Of a DNA stretch of 6,616 bases, positions 1 through 4,941 are shown one piece after another. The position numbers and the translations under genes were made by a program. Source of the stretch: Ruminococcaceae bacterium UBA5450 (lineage in GTDB: Bacteria > Bacillota > Clostridia > Oscillospirales > Acutalibacteraceae); assembly GCA_002424295.1 (NCBI GenBank), contig DIQY01000064.1, positions 420-7,035 of the forward strand. Reading direction: 5' to 3'. Below the pieces are notes generated by a model. The model worked only from the letters and a program-made list of their open reading frames with translations. It was not told the origin of the DNA and did not search any database. Positions within the stretch are counted from its first letter, which is position 1. Every line of letters starts with the position of its first letter.

Positions 1-156
1 AAATTTTATTGCAGCGGTGGATGCAATGCAAATAATAATCAATATGAGCATGATATTTTGAAAGCACATAAAATTTCTTGTGACCTTGAGAAAAAACGTT
101 TGGAATGTGCAATCATGATTCAGGCAGCAATGGCAGATTTTCATTCAGAATTATAA
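1..156 (+). CDS. SCIFF-peptide radical SAM maturase, C-terminal end (5' truncated by window edge)
   Basis: An open frame runs from base 1 to a TAA at 154-156, giving 51 residues with no start inside the window. It opens with a CSGGC motif (C4 and C8), is rich in Asn at 9-13, has further Cys at 27 and 36, and contains the stretch KKRLECAIMIQA. This layout matches my recollection of the C-terminus of the thioether-forming maturase of SCIFF peptides (six cysteines in forty-five residues). Those enzymes are radical SAM proteins with a SPASM-type C-terminal region whose cysteines ligate auxiliary Fe-S clusters, and they cross-link Cys residues of a small precursor to other residues. The precursor gene is normally just upstream of the maturase, so it would lie outside this window. 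A strong terminator follows 29 bases after the stop, so this transcript ends before spoIIM. The alternative is another SPASM-domain radical SAM enzyme. The catalytic CxxxCxxC motif is not visible here because the N-terminus is missing. Confidence 0.75.
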   Translation, partial: KFYCSGGCNANNNQYEHDILKAHKISCDLEKKRLECAIMIQAAMADFHSEL

Positions 157-185
157 AGTCTTCTTTTTCAACAAGATATAGTATT

Positions 186-228
186 AAAAATACACGTGCT
201 GTGCCAGATACGCAGCACGTGTATTTTT
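186..228 (+). terminator. Rho-independent terminator after the radical SAM gene
   Basis: A perfect 16-bp stem pairs 186-201 (AAAAATACACGTGCTG) with 213-228, around an 11-base loop. The plus-strand arm ends in a T tract (224-228), and A's at 186-190 make it able to act in both directions. It isolates the upstream gene from the spoIIM operon. Confidence 0.9.
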
Positions 229-243
229 ATGCACTTTTATACA

Positions 244-310
244 TTTTAGAATTTCATAATCAAGATTACATAATTCTAAAATAGATTACATAATTATTGT
301 TACATAAATT
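244..310. repeat. AT-rich direct repeats (AGATTACATAATT) and an inverted repeat upstream of spoIIM
   Basis: AGATTACATAATT occurs exactly at 263-275 and 283-295, a 20-base period or about two helical turns. A degenerate third copy (TTACATAAATT) lies at 300-310. The first copy also forms the right half of a 10-bp inverted repeat, TTTTAGAATT (244-253) with AATTCTAAAA (272-281). The 11-mer AGATTACATAA differs at one position from AGTTTACATAA, the reverse complement of the XerD-binding arm of B. subtilis dif as I recall it. The repeats sit 40-110 bases upstream of a vegetative-type promoter candidate, where a regulator could bind. No complete 11-6-11 dif site can be built from them. Confidence 0.6.
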
Positions 311-337
311 AATGAGGGATGCATAAAAATTAAGGAA

Positions 338-442
338 ATGTATGAAAAGGTGTTGAAAAACGCTTTAAAATGGTATATAGTAAGTAAATACAAGGGATTG
401 AAACTCTCATCAAGTACCGTTTTGGTAAAAAATCCCCACTAG
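338..442 (+). CDS. Possible 34-codon small ORF (doubtful)
   Basis: An ATG at 338 opens a 34-codon frame ending in TAG at 440-442. The peptide is basic and lysine-rich with a hydrophobic middle (it begins MYEKVLKNALKWYIV). An AAGGAA purine run lies directly against the ATG, which is too close for a good ribosome binding site, and no clear promoter precedes it. The frame overlaps the better promoter candidate at 353-381, so the two readings are partly exclusive. A frame this short can arise by chance. I do not recognise the peptide and list it only so it can be tested. Confidence 0.12.
   Translation: MYEKVLKNALKWYIVSKYKGLKLSSSTVLVKNPH
353..381 (+). promoter_or_regulatory. Candidate sigma-A promoter for spoIIM-xerD
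   Basis: TTGAAA (353-358) and TATAGT (376-381) are separated by 17 bases. Each differs from the consensus hexamers at one position. Transcription would start near 388 and give a leader of about 130 bases before spoIIM. It could provide vegetative expression of the downstream xerD-like gene. Confidence 0.5.
394..436 (+). promoter_or_regulatory. Possible leader RNA hairpin upstream of spoIIM
   Basis: GGGATT (394-399) can pair with AATCCC (431-436), and inside it TACC (415-418) pairs with GGTA (424-427) around a GTTTT loop. The element would form at the start of a transcript begun near 388. No poly-T tract follows immediately, so it is not a simple terminator. It matches no riboswitch class I recognise. 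Pairing is modest and could be fortuitous. Confidence 0.2.
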
Positions 443-452
443 TTTTTAGATA

Positions 453-481
453 ACATATTTCGGAACAATGATTCATATATC
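453..481 (+). promoter_or_regulatory. Candidate sigma-E-type sporulation promoter for spoIIM
   Basis: ACATATT (453-459), a 14-base spacer and CATATATC (474-481) resemble the B. subtilis sigma-E pattern KMATATT-N14-CATACANT, with one mismatch in the -35 and two in the -10. Transcription would begin about 20 bases before the ribosome binding site. In B. subtilis spoIIM is a sigma-E gene acting in the mother cell, which is why this match is credible despite the AT-rich background. Confidence 0.4.
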
Positions 482-502
482 TTTTCTGGACAAACAAAGC
501 AG

Positions 503-508
503 AAAGGA
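503..508 (+). promoter_or_regulatory. spoIIM ribosome binding site (decides the start)
   Basis: AAAGGA lies 9 bases before the ATG at 518 and only 3 bases before the in-frame ATG at 512. The spacing favours 518. Confidence 0.6.
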
Positions 509-517
509 TGTATGTGC

Positions 518-1153
518 ATGAAAGCCGTTATTTCTTATAATAAAAATCGGATTAATCTCAGCGCGATTTCGGAGGCACTTCATAAGTATCATCGTTTGGC
601 TCTTTGGGCCGTTATTTTACTTGCGGGAGTCATCTGTGGAGCGTTGTTATCAGTCAAATTAGATGTTTCTCATCTGCAAAAAGTAGAACAGCTTTTTGCT
701 AGCAATTATTCTTCTTTGACAACAGAAACCGCTGGGCAAAAATTTGCGTCGTCTATCTCTGCTTCATTTTTATTTGTGTTTGCCTGCTTTTTATGCGGGC
801 TTTCCGTTTGGGGAGCTTTTTTTATTCCAATGATTCCCTTTTTTAGAGGGATTGGAATCGGAATTACAGGCGGATATTTGTATTTGATGCGCGGAATGCA
901 GGGATTTTTATTTTATGGTTTGATTTTGTTGCCAGGTGCTTTTTTCAGTTGTTTGTCCGTCCTTTTTGCTTCTAATTTTTCTTGGAGCTTTTCTAAAAGG
1001 ATTTCTTCTGCCGGACTATTTGGCAAAGAAGCACCACCGGAACTTTTAACATACTTTCAGCAATTTGGAATTGTGTTGTTACTATCGATTGTCGGCGCTG
1101 CACTTGATACGGTATTATCCGTTGGATTTTCTGGGAAATTTATTTTTGCATGA
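518..1153 (+). CDS. spoIIM: Stage II sporulation protein M (SpoIIM)
   Basis: This is a polytopic membrane protein of 211 residues, close to the roughly 215 of B. subtilis SpoIIM. Hydrophobic segments fall at about 27-46, 81-106, 108-125, 128-152 and 182-206, the five-helix plan of the family. The glycine-rich stretch RGIGIGITGGYLY (110-122) followed by LILLPGAFF (135-143) is characteristic. In known systems SpoIIM works with SpoIID and SpoIIP in the mother-cell membrane to degrade septal peptidoglycan and drive engulfment. The start at 518 is preferred over 512 on ribosome-site spacing. The stop TGA overlaps an ATG at 1150, but the next gene probably starts at 1198. It is followed at 44 bases by the xerD-like gene, recalling the spoIIM-fur-ripX order of Bacillus. 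Both a vegetative and a sigma-E-like promoter candidate lie upstream. SpoIIM-like proteins also occur in other contexts, but length and neighbours support the sporulation role. Confidence 0.88.
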   Translation: MKAVISYNKNRINLSAISEALHKYHRLALWAVILLAGVICGALLSVKLDVSHLQKVEQLFASNYSSLTTETAGQKFASSISASFLFVFACFLCGLSVWGAFFIPMIPFFRGIGIGITGGYLYLMRGMQGFLFYGLILLPGAFFSCLSVLFASNFSWSFSKRISSAGLFGKEAPPELLTYFQQFGIVLLLSIVGAALDTVLSVGFSGKFIFA

Positions 1154-1181
1154 TTAAATTTGACTTTATGATTTTTAGAGA

Positions 1182-1187
1182 GAGGAG
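1182..1187 (+). promoter_or_regulatory. xerD ribosome binding site (decides the start)
   Basis: GAGGAG lies 10 bases before the ATG at 1198. The earlier in-frame ATG at 1150 has no comparable site, and the in-frame GTG at 1189 is too close to this one. Confidence 0.65.
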
Positions 1188-1197
1188 AGTGAGAAGG

Positions 1198-2088
1198 ATG
1201 AAGGATTACTGTGCGGAATTTAAAAATTACTTGATGAAAGTAAAAAAAGTTTCTAATAATACTTTGGATTCTTATCTACGAGATTTACAAAATTATTTGG
1301 AGTTTTTAAAAAAGCAAAAAACACTTCCCGTTGATGCTGATTCCGCTACAGTAGATCAGTATGTAAAATACTTAAAAGATGCGAAAAAATCGAATGCTAC
1401 CATTACTCGTCATATTGCTTCTGCTCGCTGTTTTTACCAATTTCTGATGATCAATGGAAGTGTGAGTGAAAATCCGGCGAAAGGGATTAAACTAGAGAAA
1501 CCGGAAAAAAAGCTTCCTCAGATTTTAAGCGGTGAGGAAATTGAATTGCTTTTGTCGCAGCCGAATGCAAAAGAACTAAAGGGCTGCCGCGATAAAGCAA
1601 TGTTGGAGCTGCTTTATGCTACGGGAATCCGTGCCTCAGAATTGGTAGATTTGAATGTGGAAGATATTAATTTGCATACAGGCGTTCTCTGCTGCCATAG
1701 CGGGAAAAGTGAGCGTGTCATTCCTGTTTATGCACAAGCAGTTACAGCCATTTCGGATTATATTTTTCGTGTTCGTAGAATAATTATTTCGCCAGATGGC
1801 GGACAGGCACTTTTTACGAATCTAAATGGACATCGTTTAACACGCCAGGGATTTTGGAAAATCGTAAAAGGGTATGCAGAAACTGCCGGAATTACAAAGG
1901 AGATTACACCGTATACGCTCCGTCATTCTTTCGCACTTCATTTACTCGAAAATGGTGCAGAATTGAAAGATATCCAGCAGATGCTTGGCCATGCTGATAT
2001 TTCTTCTACACAGGTTTATGTTCGTCTTTTAAACGATCATTTTAAAGAAGTTTATAATCATTGTCATCCTCGTGCAAAACTTGGATAA
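1198..2088 (+). CDS. xerD: XerD-like site-specific tyrosine recombinase with variant HxxR motif
   Basis: With the start at 1198 the protein has 296 residues, the same length as B. subtilis XerD. Residues 1-90 form the SAM-like core-binding domain (YLRDLQNYLEF), and about 105-290 form the catalytic domain. Visible active-site residues are R145 (ATGIRASEL), probably K170 in the beta-hairpin, R242, H265 (LGHADISSTQ) and the nucleophile Y274. The family resolves chromosome dimers at dif with a partner recombinase and the FtsK/SpoIIIE translocase. Two oddities stand out. The first His of HxxR is Tyr239 (TPYTLRH instead of the usual TPHTLRH). The lysine hairpin reads HSGKSER and is one residue shorter than the usual GKGNKER. 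The C-terminus HPRA (290-293) is typical of XerD. It is probably co-transcribed with spoIIM. The family call is firm. Whether this protein or the convergent recombinase serves as the chromosomal XerD cannot be settled from the window. Confidence 0.9.
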   Translation: MKDYCAEFKNYLMKVKKVSNNTLDSYLRDLQNYLEFLKKQKTLPVDADSATVDQYVKYLKDAKKSNATITRHIASARCFYQFLMINGSVSENPAKGIKLEKPEKKLPQILSGEEIELLLSQPNAKELKGCRDKAMLELLYATGIRASELVDLNVEDINLHTGVLCCHSGKSERVIPVYAQAVTAISDYIFRVRRIIISPDGGQALFTNLNGHRLTRQGFWKIVKGYAETAGITKEITPYTLRHSFALHLLENGAELKDIQQMLGHADISSTQVYVRLLNDHFKEVYNHCHPRAKLG

Positions 2089-2117
2089 AGATCGCAGGAA
2101 AACGGGGGAGAGATGTT

Positions 2118-2154
2118 AAAAAAACAGAGGCGGAAAATCCGCCTCTGTTTTTTT
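2118..2154. terminator. Bidirectional rho-independent terminator between the convergent recombinases
   Basis: A perfect 17-bp stem pairs 2118-2134 with 2138-2154 around an AAA loop. The GC core (CAGAGGCGGA / TCCGCCTCTG) is flanked by A7 on the left and T7 on the right, giving a T tract on either strand. It serves the xerD-like gene (stop at 2088) and the minus-strand recombinase (stop at 2167). Confidence 0.95.
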
Positions 2155-2166
2155 ATTGCGTATTTT

Positions 2167-3162
2167 TTATTTATGATCTGATTTTGGTTTAATATGCGCT
2201 AAGGGATTTGATTCTGCAGCCTGTTCCATTTGTTGATCAGACAAATGTGTATAAATTTCTGTAGTGCCAAGATTTTCATGGCCTAAAATGTCTTTCAAAA
2301 CCCGAATATCCACATGCCCTTTTTGATACATGAGGGTTGCTGCTGTATGGCGAAGCTTATGTACACTGTATCCAGGACCACCCAGATCAATGTCTGCCAA
2401 ATATTTTTTGACTAATGCTTGTACCGTTTTAGGACTAATACGTTTGTGCTGCCGGCTAATAAAAAGTGCAGTTCGATCAATCAAATGATCTTTGGGTCGA
2501 ACCGCAATATAACGATTAATGGCATCTTGACAGGCTTCATTTAAGTAGACAATTCGCTCTTTGTTACCTTTACCAATAATTCTTAAAGTTCCGCTATTAT
2601 GCCGAACATCAGTAAGGTTCAGCCCAACTAGTTCAGAAAGACGCATTCCACAGTTTAAAAATAGAGTCAAAATACAGTAATCGCGTTCCTTATAAGGCCC
2701 TTTTACTGCCGACAGCAGCTCGATACTTTGTTCTAGAGATAAATATTTAGGAAGTCTTTTTGGCGTTTTTGGAGTCTCTAATTCTTGAACAGGATTGATT
2801 TTCAGCTGATTGGTTTTATTGGTCAGATATTCAAAAAAGGTGTGTAAACTGCTGACTTTACGGGAACGTGCTGCAGCATGATTATGTCGTATGGTCTGTA
2901 GATAATGGAAGTACTCATAAACTTCTGTTAAATCAACGGTTTTTAAAAGTTCAAGATCAATGTCGGAAATTGAAATTTTTTCAAATGGAGTTTCTGGTGG
3001 AACCAATTCACGACTAGATTTTAAATATCTAAAAAAAGTGCGAAGATCAAAATAATATTCCTGTACGGTTTTGGGAGATTTTCCTTTGATCGCTTCCAAA
3101 TAAATTAGAAAGCGTTTTAAGATATCCGGTGCATCGGAATAATCAAAAACTGGCTGCTCCAT
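2167..3162 (-). CDS. XerC/XerH-like tyrosine recombinase, full catalytic set
   Basis: The protein has 331 residues from the ATG at 3162-3160, which follows a GAGGAGG site. A TTG at 3177 is also in frame but is part of that ribosome site region. The core-binding domain spans about 10-125 and the catalytic domain about 140-320. All active-site residues are present: R174 (CGMRLSEL), K198 (GKGNKER), H268 and R271 (HKLRH), H295 (LGHENLGT) and Y304 (IYTH). It is about 30 residues longer than XerC or XerD because of an extension around 50-80. The enzyme should cleave and rejoin DNA at a dif-like or att-like site through a 3'-phosphotyrosine link. It may be the XerC partner of the convergent XerD-like protein, or a stand-alone recombinase of the XerH/XerS type. 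Nothing around it suggests a mobile element: its neighbours are chromosomal genes and no integration repeat is visible. A perfect inverted repeat sits just upstream. Confidence 0.9.
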   Translation of the reverse strand: MEQPVFDYSDAPDILKRFLIYLEAIKGKSPKTVQEYYFDLRTFFRYLKSSRELVPPETPFEKISISDIDLELLKTVDLTEVYEYFHYLQTIRHNHAAARSRKVSSLHTFFEYLTNKTNQLKINPVQELETPKTPKRLPKYLSLEQSIELLSAVKGPYKERDYCILTLFLNCGMRLSELVGLNLTDVRHNSGTLRIIGKGNKERIVYLNEACQDAINRYIAVRPKDHLIDRTALFISRQHKRISPKTVQALVKKYLADIDLGGPGYSVHKLRHTAATLMYQKGHVDIRVLKDILGHENLGTTEIYTHLSDQQMEQAAESNPLAHIKPKSDHK

Positions 3163-3168
3163 TTTCCC

Positions 3169-3175
3169 CCTCCTC
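3169..3175 (-). promoter_or_regulatory. Ribosome binding site of the minus-strand recombinase (decides the start)
   Basis: Read on the minus strand, GAGGAGG is followed by 6 bases and the ATG at 3162. This makes the ATG the start rather than the TTG at 3177, which lies upstream of the site. Confidence 0.85.
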
Positions 3176-3205
3176 AATTATACAAAATATTCATTTTGTA
3201 TAATT
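3176..3205. repeat. Perfect 13-bp inverted repeat, dif-like in layout, upstream of the recombinase
   Basis: AATTATACAAAAT (3176-3188) is the exact reverse complement of ATTTTGTATAATT (3193-3205), around a 4-base centre. It abuts the ribosome binding site of the recombinase. It can also be read as two 11-base arms, 3177-3187 and 3194-3204, flanking 6 bases, the 28-bp format of dif sites. The right arm TTTTGTATAAT matches the B. subtilis and E. coli XerD arms, as I recall them, at 8 of 11 positions. It could be a recombination site, an operator for autoregulation, or an RNA hairpin in the leader. Confidence 0.7.
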
Positions 3206-3214
3206 AGATTGTAA

Positions 3215-3220
3215 ATTATA
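3215..3220 (-). promoter_or_regulatory. Candidate -10 box of the recombinase gene
   Basis: TATAAT is present on the minus strand at 3220-3215. I see no good -35 at 16-18 bases upstream. A start near 3208 would place the inverted repeat 3176-3205 at the very beginning of the mRNA, next to the ribosome binding site. Confidence 0.25.
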
Positions 3221-3289
3221 AAAAGTGATTCTCAGCGCTATTGAGCACAATTTTTATCTTTTCTATGTATATCTTATCTCCAAAATCCT

Positions 3290-3297
3290 CATACTTT
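3290..3297 (+). promoter_or_regulatory. Weak sporulation-type -10 candidate for the small cysteine-rich gene
   Basis: CATACTTT (3290-3297) has a single mismatch to the sigma-E -10 pattern CATACANT. The possible -35, GTATATC at 3267-3273, is spaced 16 bases away, slightly long. TTGAGC (3241-3246) with TATGTA (3264-3269) at 17 bases is a poor sigma-A alternative. Confidence 0.2.
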
Positions 3298-3345
3298 TAT
3301 AAAATTCAAATATAACAAATATAAAAATAATGAGGTGAGTTTTCT

Positions 3346-3531
3346 ATGATCGTTCATTGTGATGTAGATTGCACTTATCAAAAAGATGGATATTGTCAGA
3401 TAGAATGTCCTTATCAGCCAAACGGCTGTGTTCATTGTGTTTATGTGATGAAACGCTCTGACTATGAAAATGGAGACTGTGTTAGCCTCCAAGAGCCCCA
3501 ATTGCCTGTCGAATATTCTTCACTCCAATAA
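3346..3531 (+). CDS. Small cysteine-rich protein of unknown function
   Basis: The gene encodes 61 residues with seven Cys at 5, 9, 17, 21, 28, 31 and 45. The spacing CxxxC-x7-CxxxC-x6-CxxC suggests metal binding, but no metal or function can be assigned. A strong site, GAGGTGA (3332-3338), lies 7 bases before the ATG, which supports real translation. Small Cys-rich proteins of this look, with a CxxxCxYxKDGxC-type start, occur in Clostridia. Some are mislabelled in databases as hydroxymyristoyl-ACP dehydratase, and others belong to DUF1540, from which this one differs enough that I do not assign it. The last 50 bases overlap the 3' end of radA on the other strand, so residues after about 45 are encoded antisense to radA and are low-complexity in function. 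It is divergent from the recombinase gene. Confidence 0.75.
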   Translation: MIVHCDVDCTYQKDGYCQIECPYQPNGCVHCVYVMKRSDYENGDCVSLQEPQLPVEYSSLQ

Positions 3532-4858
3532 GTTCAATCCCGCTGTAGCGCCCTTCTAGATTCTTTAAACAGTTTGCAGGAAGGATACAACGCTTAAATC
3601 CCATTCTTGCACATTCACTGACTCGCTGATCGGCATGCAAAACCGATCGAATTTCTCCTGCAAGACCGATTTCTCCAAATACAACGGTATCTTCCGGAAC
3701 CGGCAAATCTTTCAAGCTGGAAATCAGAGCAATTGCAACCGCAAGATCACAAGCAGGTTCTTCTAATCGCAAACCACCAACCACATTTAAATAAGCGTCC
3801 AAATTAGAAAAATAGTAACCTCCACGCTTTTCTAATACCGCTAAAAGTAAATTCATACGGTTATAGTCAAACCCGGTAGACATTCGCCTCGGATTTCCAA
3901 ATCCTGTTGTTGTAACAAGTCCTTGGATCTCTGCTAAAATAGATCTGCTTCCCTCTAAGACGCACGTTACGCAGGTTCCGGATACATGGGTCGGCCGACC
4001 GGAAAGCAGCGCCATAGAAGGATTAGGAACCTCTTTTAATCCATGGTCTCCCATATCAAAAACACCAATTTCGTTGGTAGAGCCATAACGATTTTTTACC
4101 GCTCGTAGAATCCGATAGCTCATTTGACGGTCGCCCTCAAAATATAATACGGCATCTACGATATGTTCCAAAACCTTTGGCCCCGCGATTGCACCGTCTT
4201 TGTTAACGTGTCCTACCAATATAGTGGGAATTTCCAGCTCTTTTGCTGTTCTCATATATAAATTTGTGCATTCACGAACCTGCGTGATACTGCCGGGAGC
4301 AGAATTTAATTCGGAGAGATTCATCGTTTGAATGGAATCGATCATCACAAGATCCGGCTTTGTTTCACGGATTTGCTCTGTAATTAATTGAACGTCCGTC
4401 TCAGTCAAAATTAAAAGATTTTCCGAATGAACTTGAAGTCTGGAAGCACGCAATTTAATCTGCCGACTGGATTCTTCTCCGGATACATACAAAATTCGGA
4501 GTGCTTTCCCTAAATGCTCACAAATCTGGAGTAAAATCGTACTCTTACCGATTCCAGGCTCTCCACTGATTAGAATTAAAGAACCTTTTACAATTCCCCC
4601 TCCTAATACACGATCTAACTCCCCTACCCCAGTCTGATATCGAGTTTCTATATCGGTGCTGATCTCAGAAAGAAGCTGTGGATGCTGACGACCTTTCATG
4701 GAATATAGCGTAGATTTTGGGGACACGTTTCGAACAGGCTCCTTAATTTCTTCATTCATTGTATTCCACTCGCCGCAGCCAGGACATTTTCCATACCATT
4801 TTGGGGATTCATATCCGCATTGGCTGCAGACATAGATATTTTTGGATTTTCCAGACAT
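3482..4858 (-). CDS. radA: DNA repair protein RadA (Sms)
   Basis: The protein has 458 residues from the ATG at 4858-4856, the same length as B. subtilis RadA. An N-terminal zinc finger has C11, C14, C25 and C28. The RecA-like ATPase core carries Walker A GEPGIGKST (99-107) and Walker B LVMIDS (170-175). The RadA signature appears as KNRYG (255-259), where most members have KNRFG. The C-terminal part, from about 285 on, is the Lon-protease-like domain, which lacks protease function in RadA. RadA is a hexameric DnaB-like helicase that extends D-loops and processes branched intermediates in recombination and transformation. A GTG at 4870 is in frame, but it is part of the ribosome site, so the ATG is preferred. 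It lies 83 bases downstream of cwlD on the same strand and may share a transcript. No terminator is visible past its stop, where the small cysteine-rich gene overlaps it. Confidence 0.97.
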   Translation of the reverse strand: MSGKSKNIYVCSQCGYESPKWYGKCPGCGEWNTMNEEIKEPVRNVSPKSTLYSMKGRQHPQLLSEISTDIETRYQTGVGELDRVLGGGIVKGSLILISGEPGIGKSTILLQICEHLGKALRILYVSGEESSRQIKLRASRLQVHSENLLILTETDVQLITEQIRETKPDLVMIDSIQTMNLSELNSAPGSITQVRECTNLYMRTAKELEIPTILVGHVNKDGAIAGPKVLEHIVDAVLYFEGDRQMSYRILRAVKNRYGSTNEIGVFDMGDHGLKEVPNPSMALLSGRPTHVSGTCVTCVLEGSRSILAEIQGLVTTTGFGNPRRMSTGFDYNRMNLLLAVLEKRGGYYFSNLDAYLNVVGGLRLEEPACDLAVAIALISSLKDLPVPEDTVVFGEIGLAGEIRSVLHADQRVSECARMGFKRCILPANCLKNLEGRYSGIELIGVKNIRQAIGALGG

Positions 4859-4863
4859 AATAT

Positions 4864-4870
4864 TCCTCAC
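4864..4870 (-). promoter_or_regulatory. radA ribosome binding site (decides the start)
   Basis: GTGAGGA on the minus strand is followed by 5 bases and the ATG at 4858. It overlaps the alternative GTG codon at 4870. Confidence 0.75.
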
Positions 4871-4941
4871 AAAGCAAAAAGCTCAAATTTTCAATTACTT
4901 ATTTTTAATTACTTTTAGTTTACTACAAATGATCGTTTTCT

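Noticed and set aside
241..310. A complete dif site in the spoIIM upstream region
   Set aside because: Individual arm-like segments exist, including an 8-of-11 XerC-arm-like stretch at 241-251, but no pair is separated by 6 bases with both arms matching.
394..404. GGGATTGAAAC, reminiscent of the end of some CRISPR repeats
   Set aside because: It is a single occurrence with no spacer-repeat pattern and no cas genes.
1150..1197. Upstream ATG at 1150 overlapping the spoIIM stop as ATGA, suggesting translational coupling to the xerD-like gene
   Set aside because: It lacks a ribosome site at suitable distance. It would add 16 residues beyond the usual XerD length, while the ATG at 1198 has GAGGAG and gives 296 residues.
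2113..2181. 22-codon frame starting after a GGGGGAG run between the recombinases
   Set aside because: It reads straight through the terminator hairpin and the end of the opposite gene, and the purine run is badly spaced.
3177..3182. Perfect TATAAT on the minus strand as -10 for the recombinase
   Set aside because: It would start transcription near 3170, inside the ribosome binding site. It is simply one arm of the inverted repeat.
3203..3220. TAGATT...AATTAT resembling the repeats at 283-297
   Set aside because: Alignment needs a gap and two changes in AT-rich DNA, so it is indistinguishable from chance.
3289..3501. 70-codon minus-strand frame
   Set aside because: It lies antisense to the cysteine-rich gene, which has a strong ribosome site. 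Its composition is that of AT-rich noncoding DNA.
4893..4914. Direct repeat AATTACTT (4893-4900 and 4907-4914) in the cwlD-radA gap as an operator
   Set aside because: It is short and AT-only apart from one C, in an AT-rich gap. I see no link to a known regulator, and there is no SOS-box-like GAAC-N4-GTTC.
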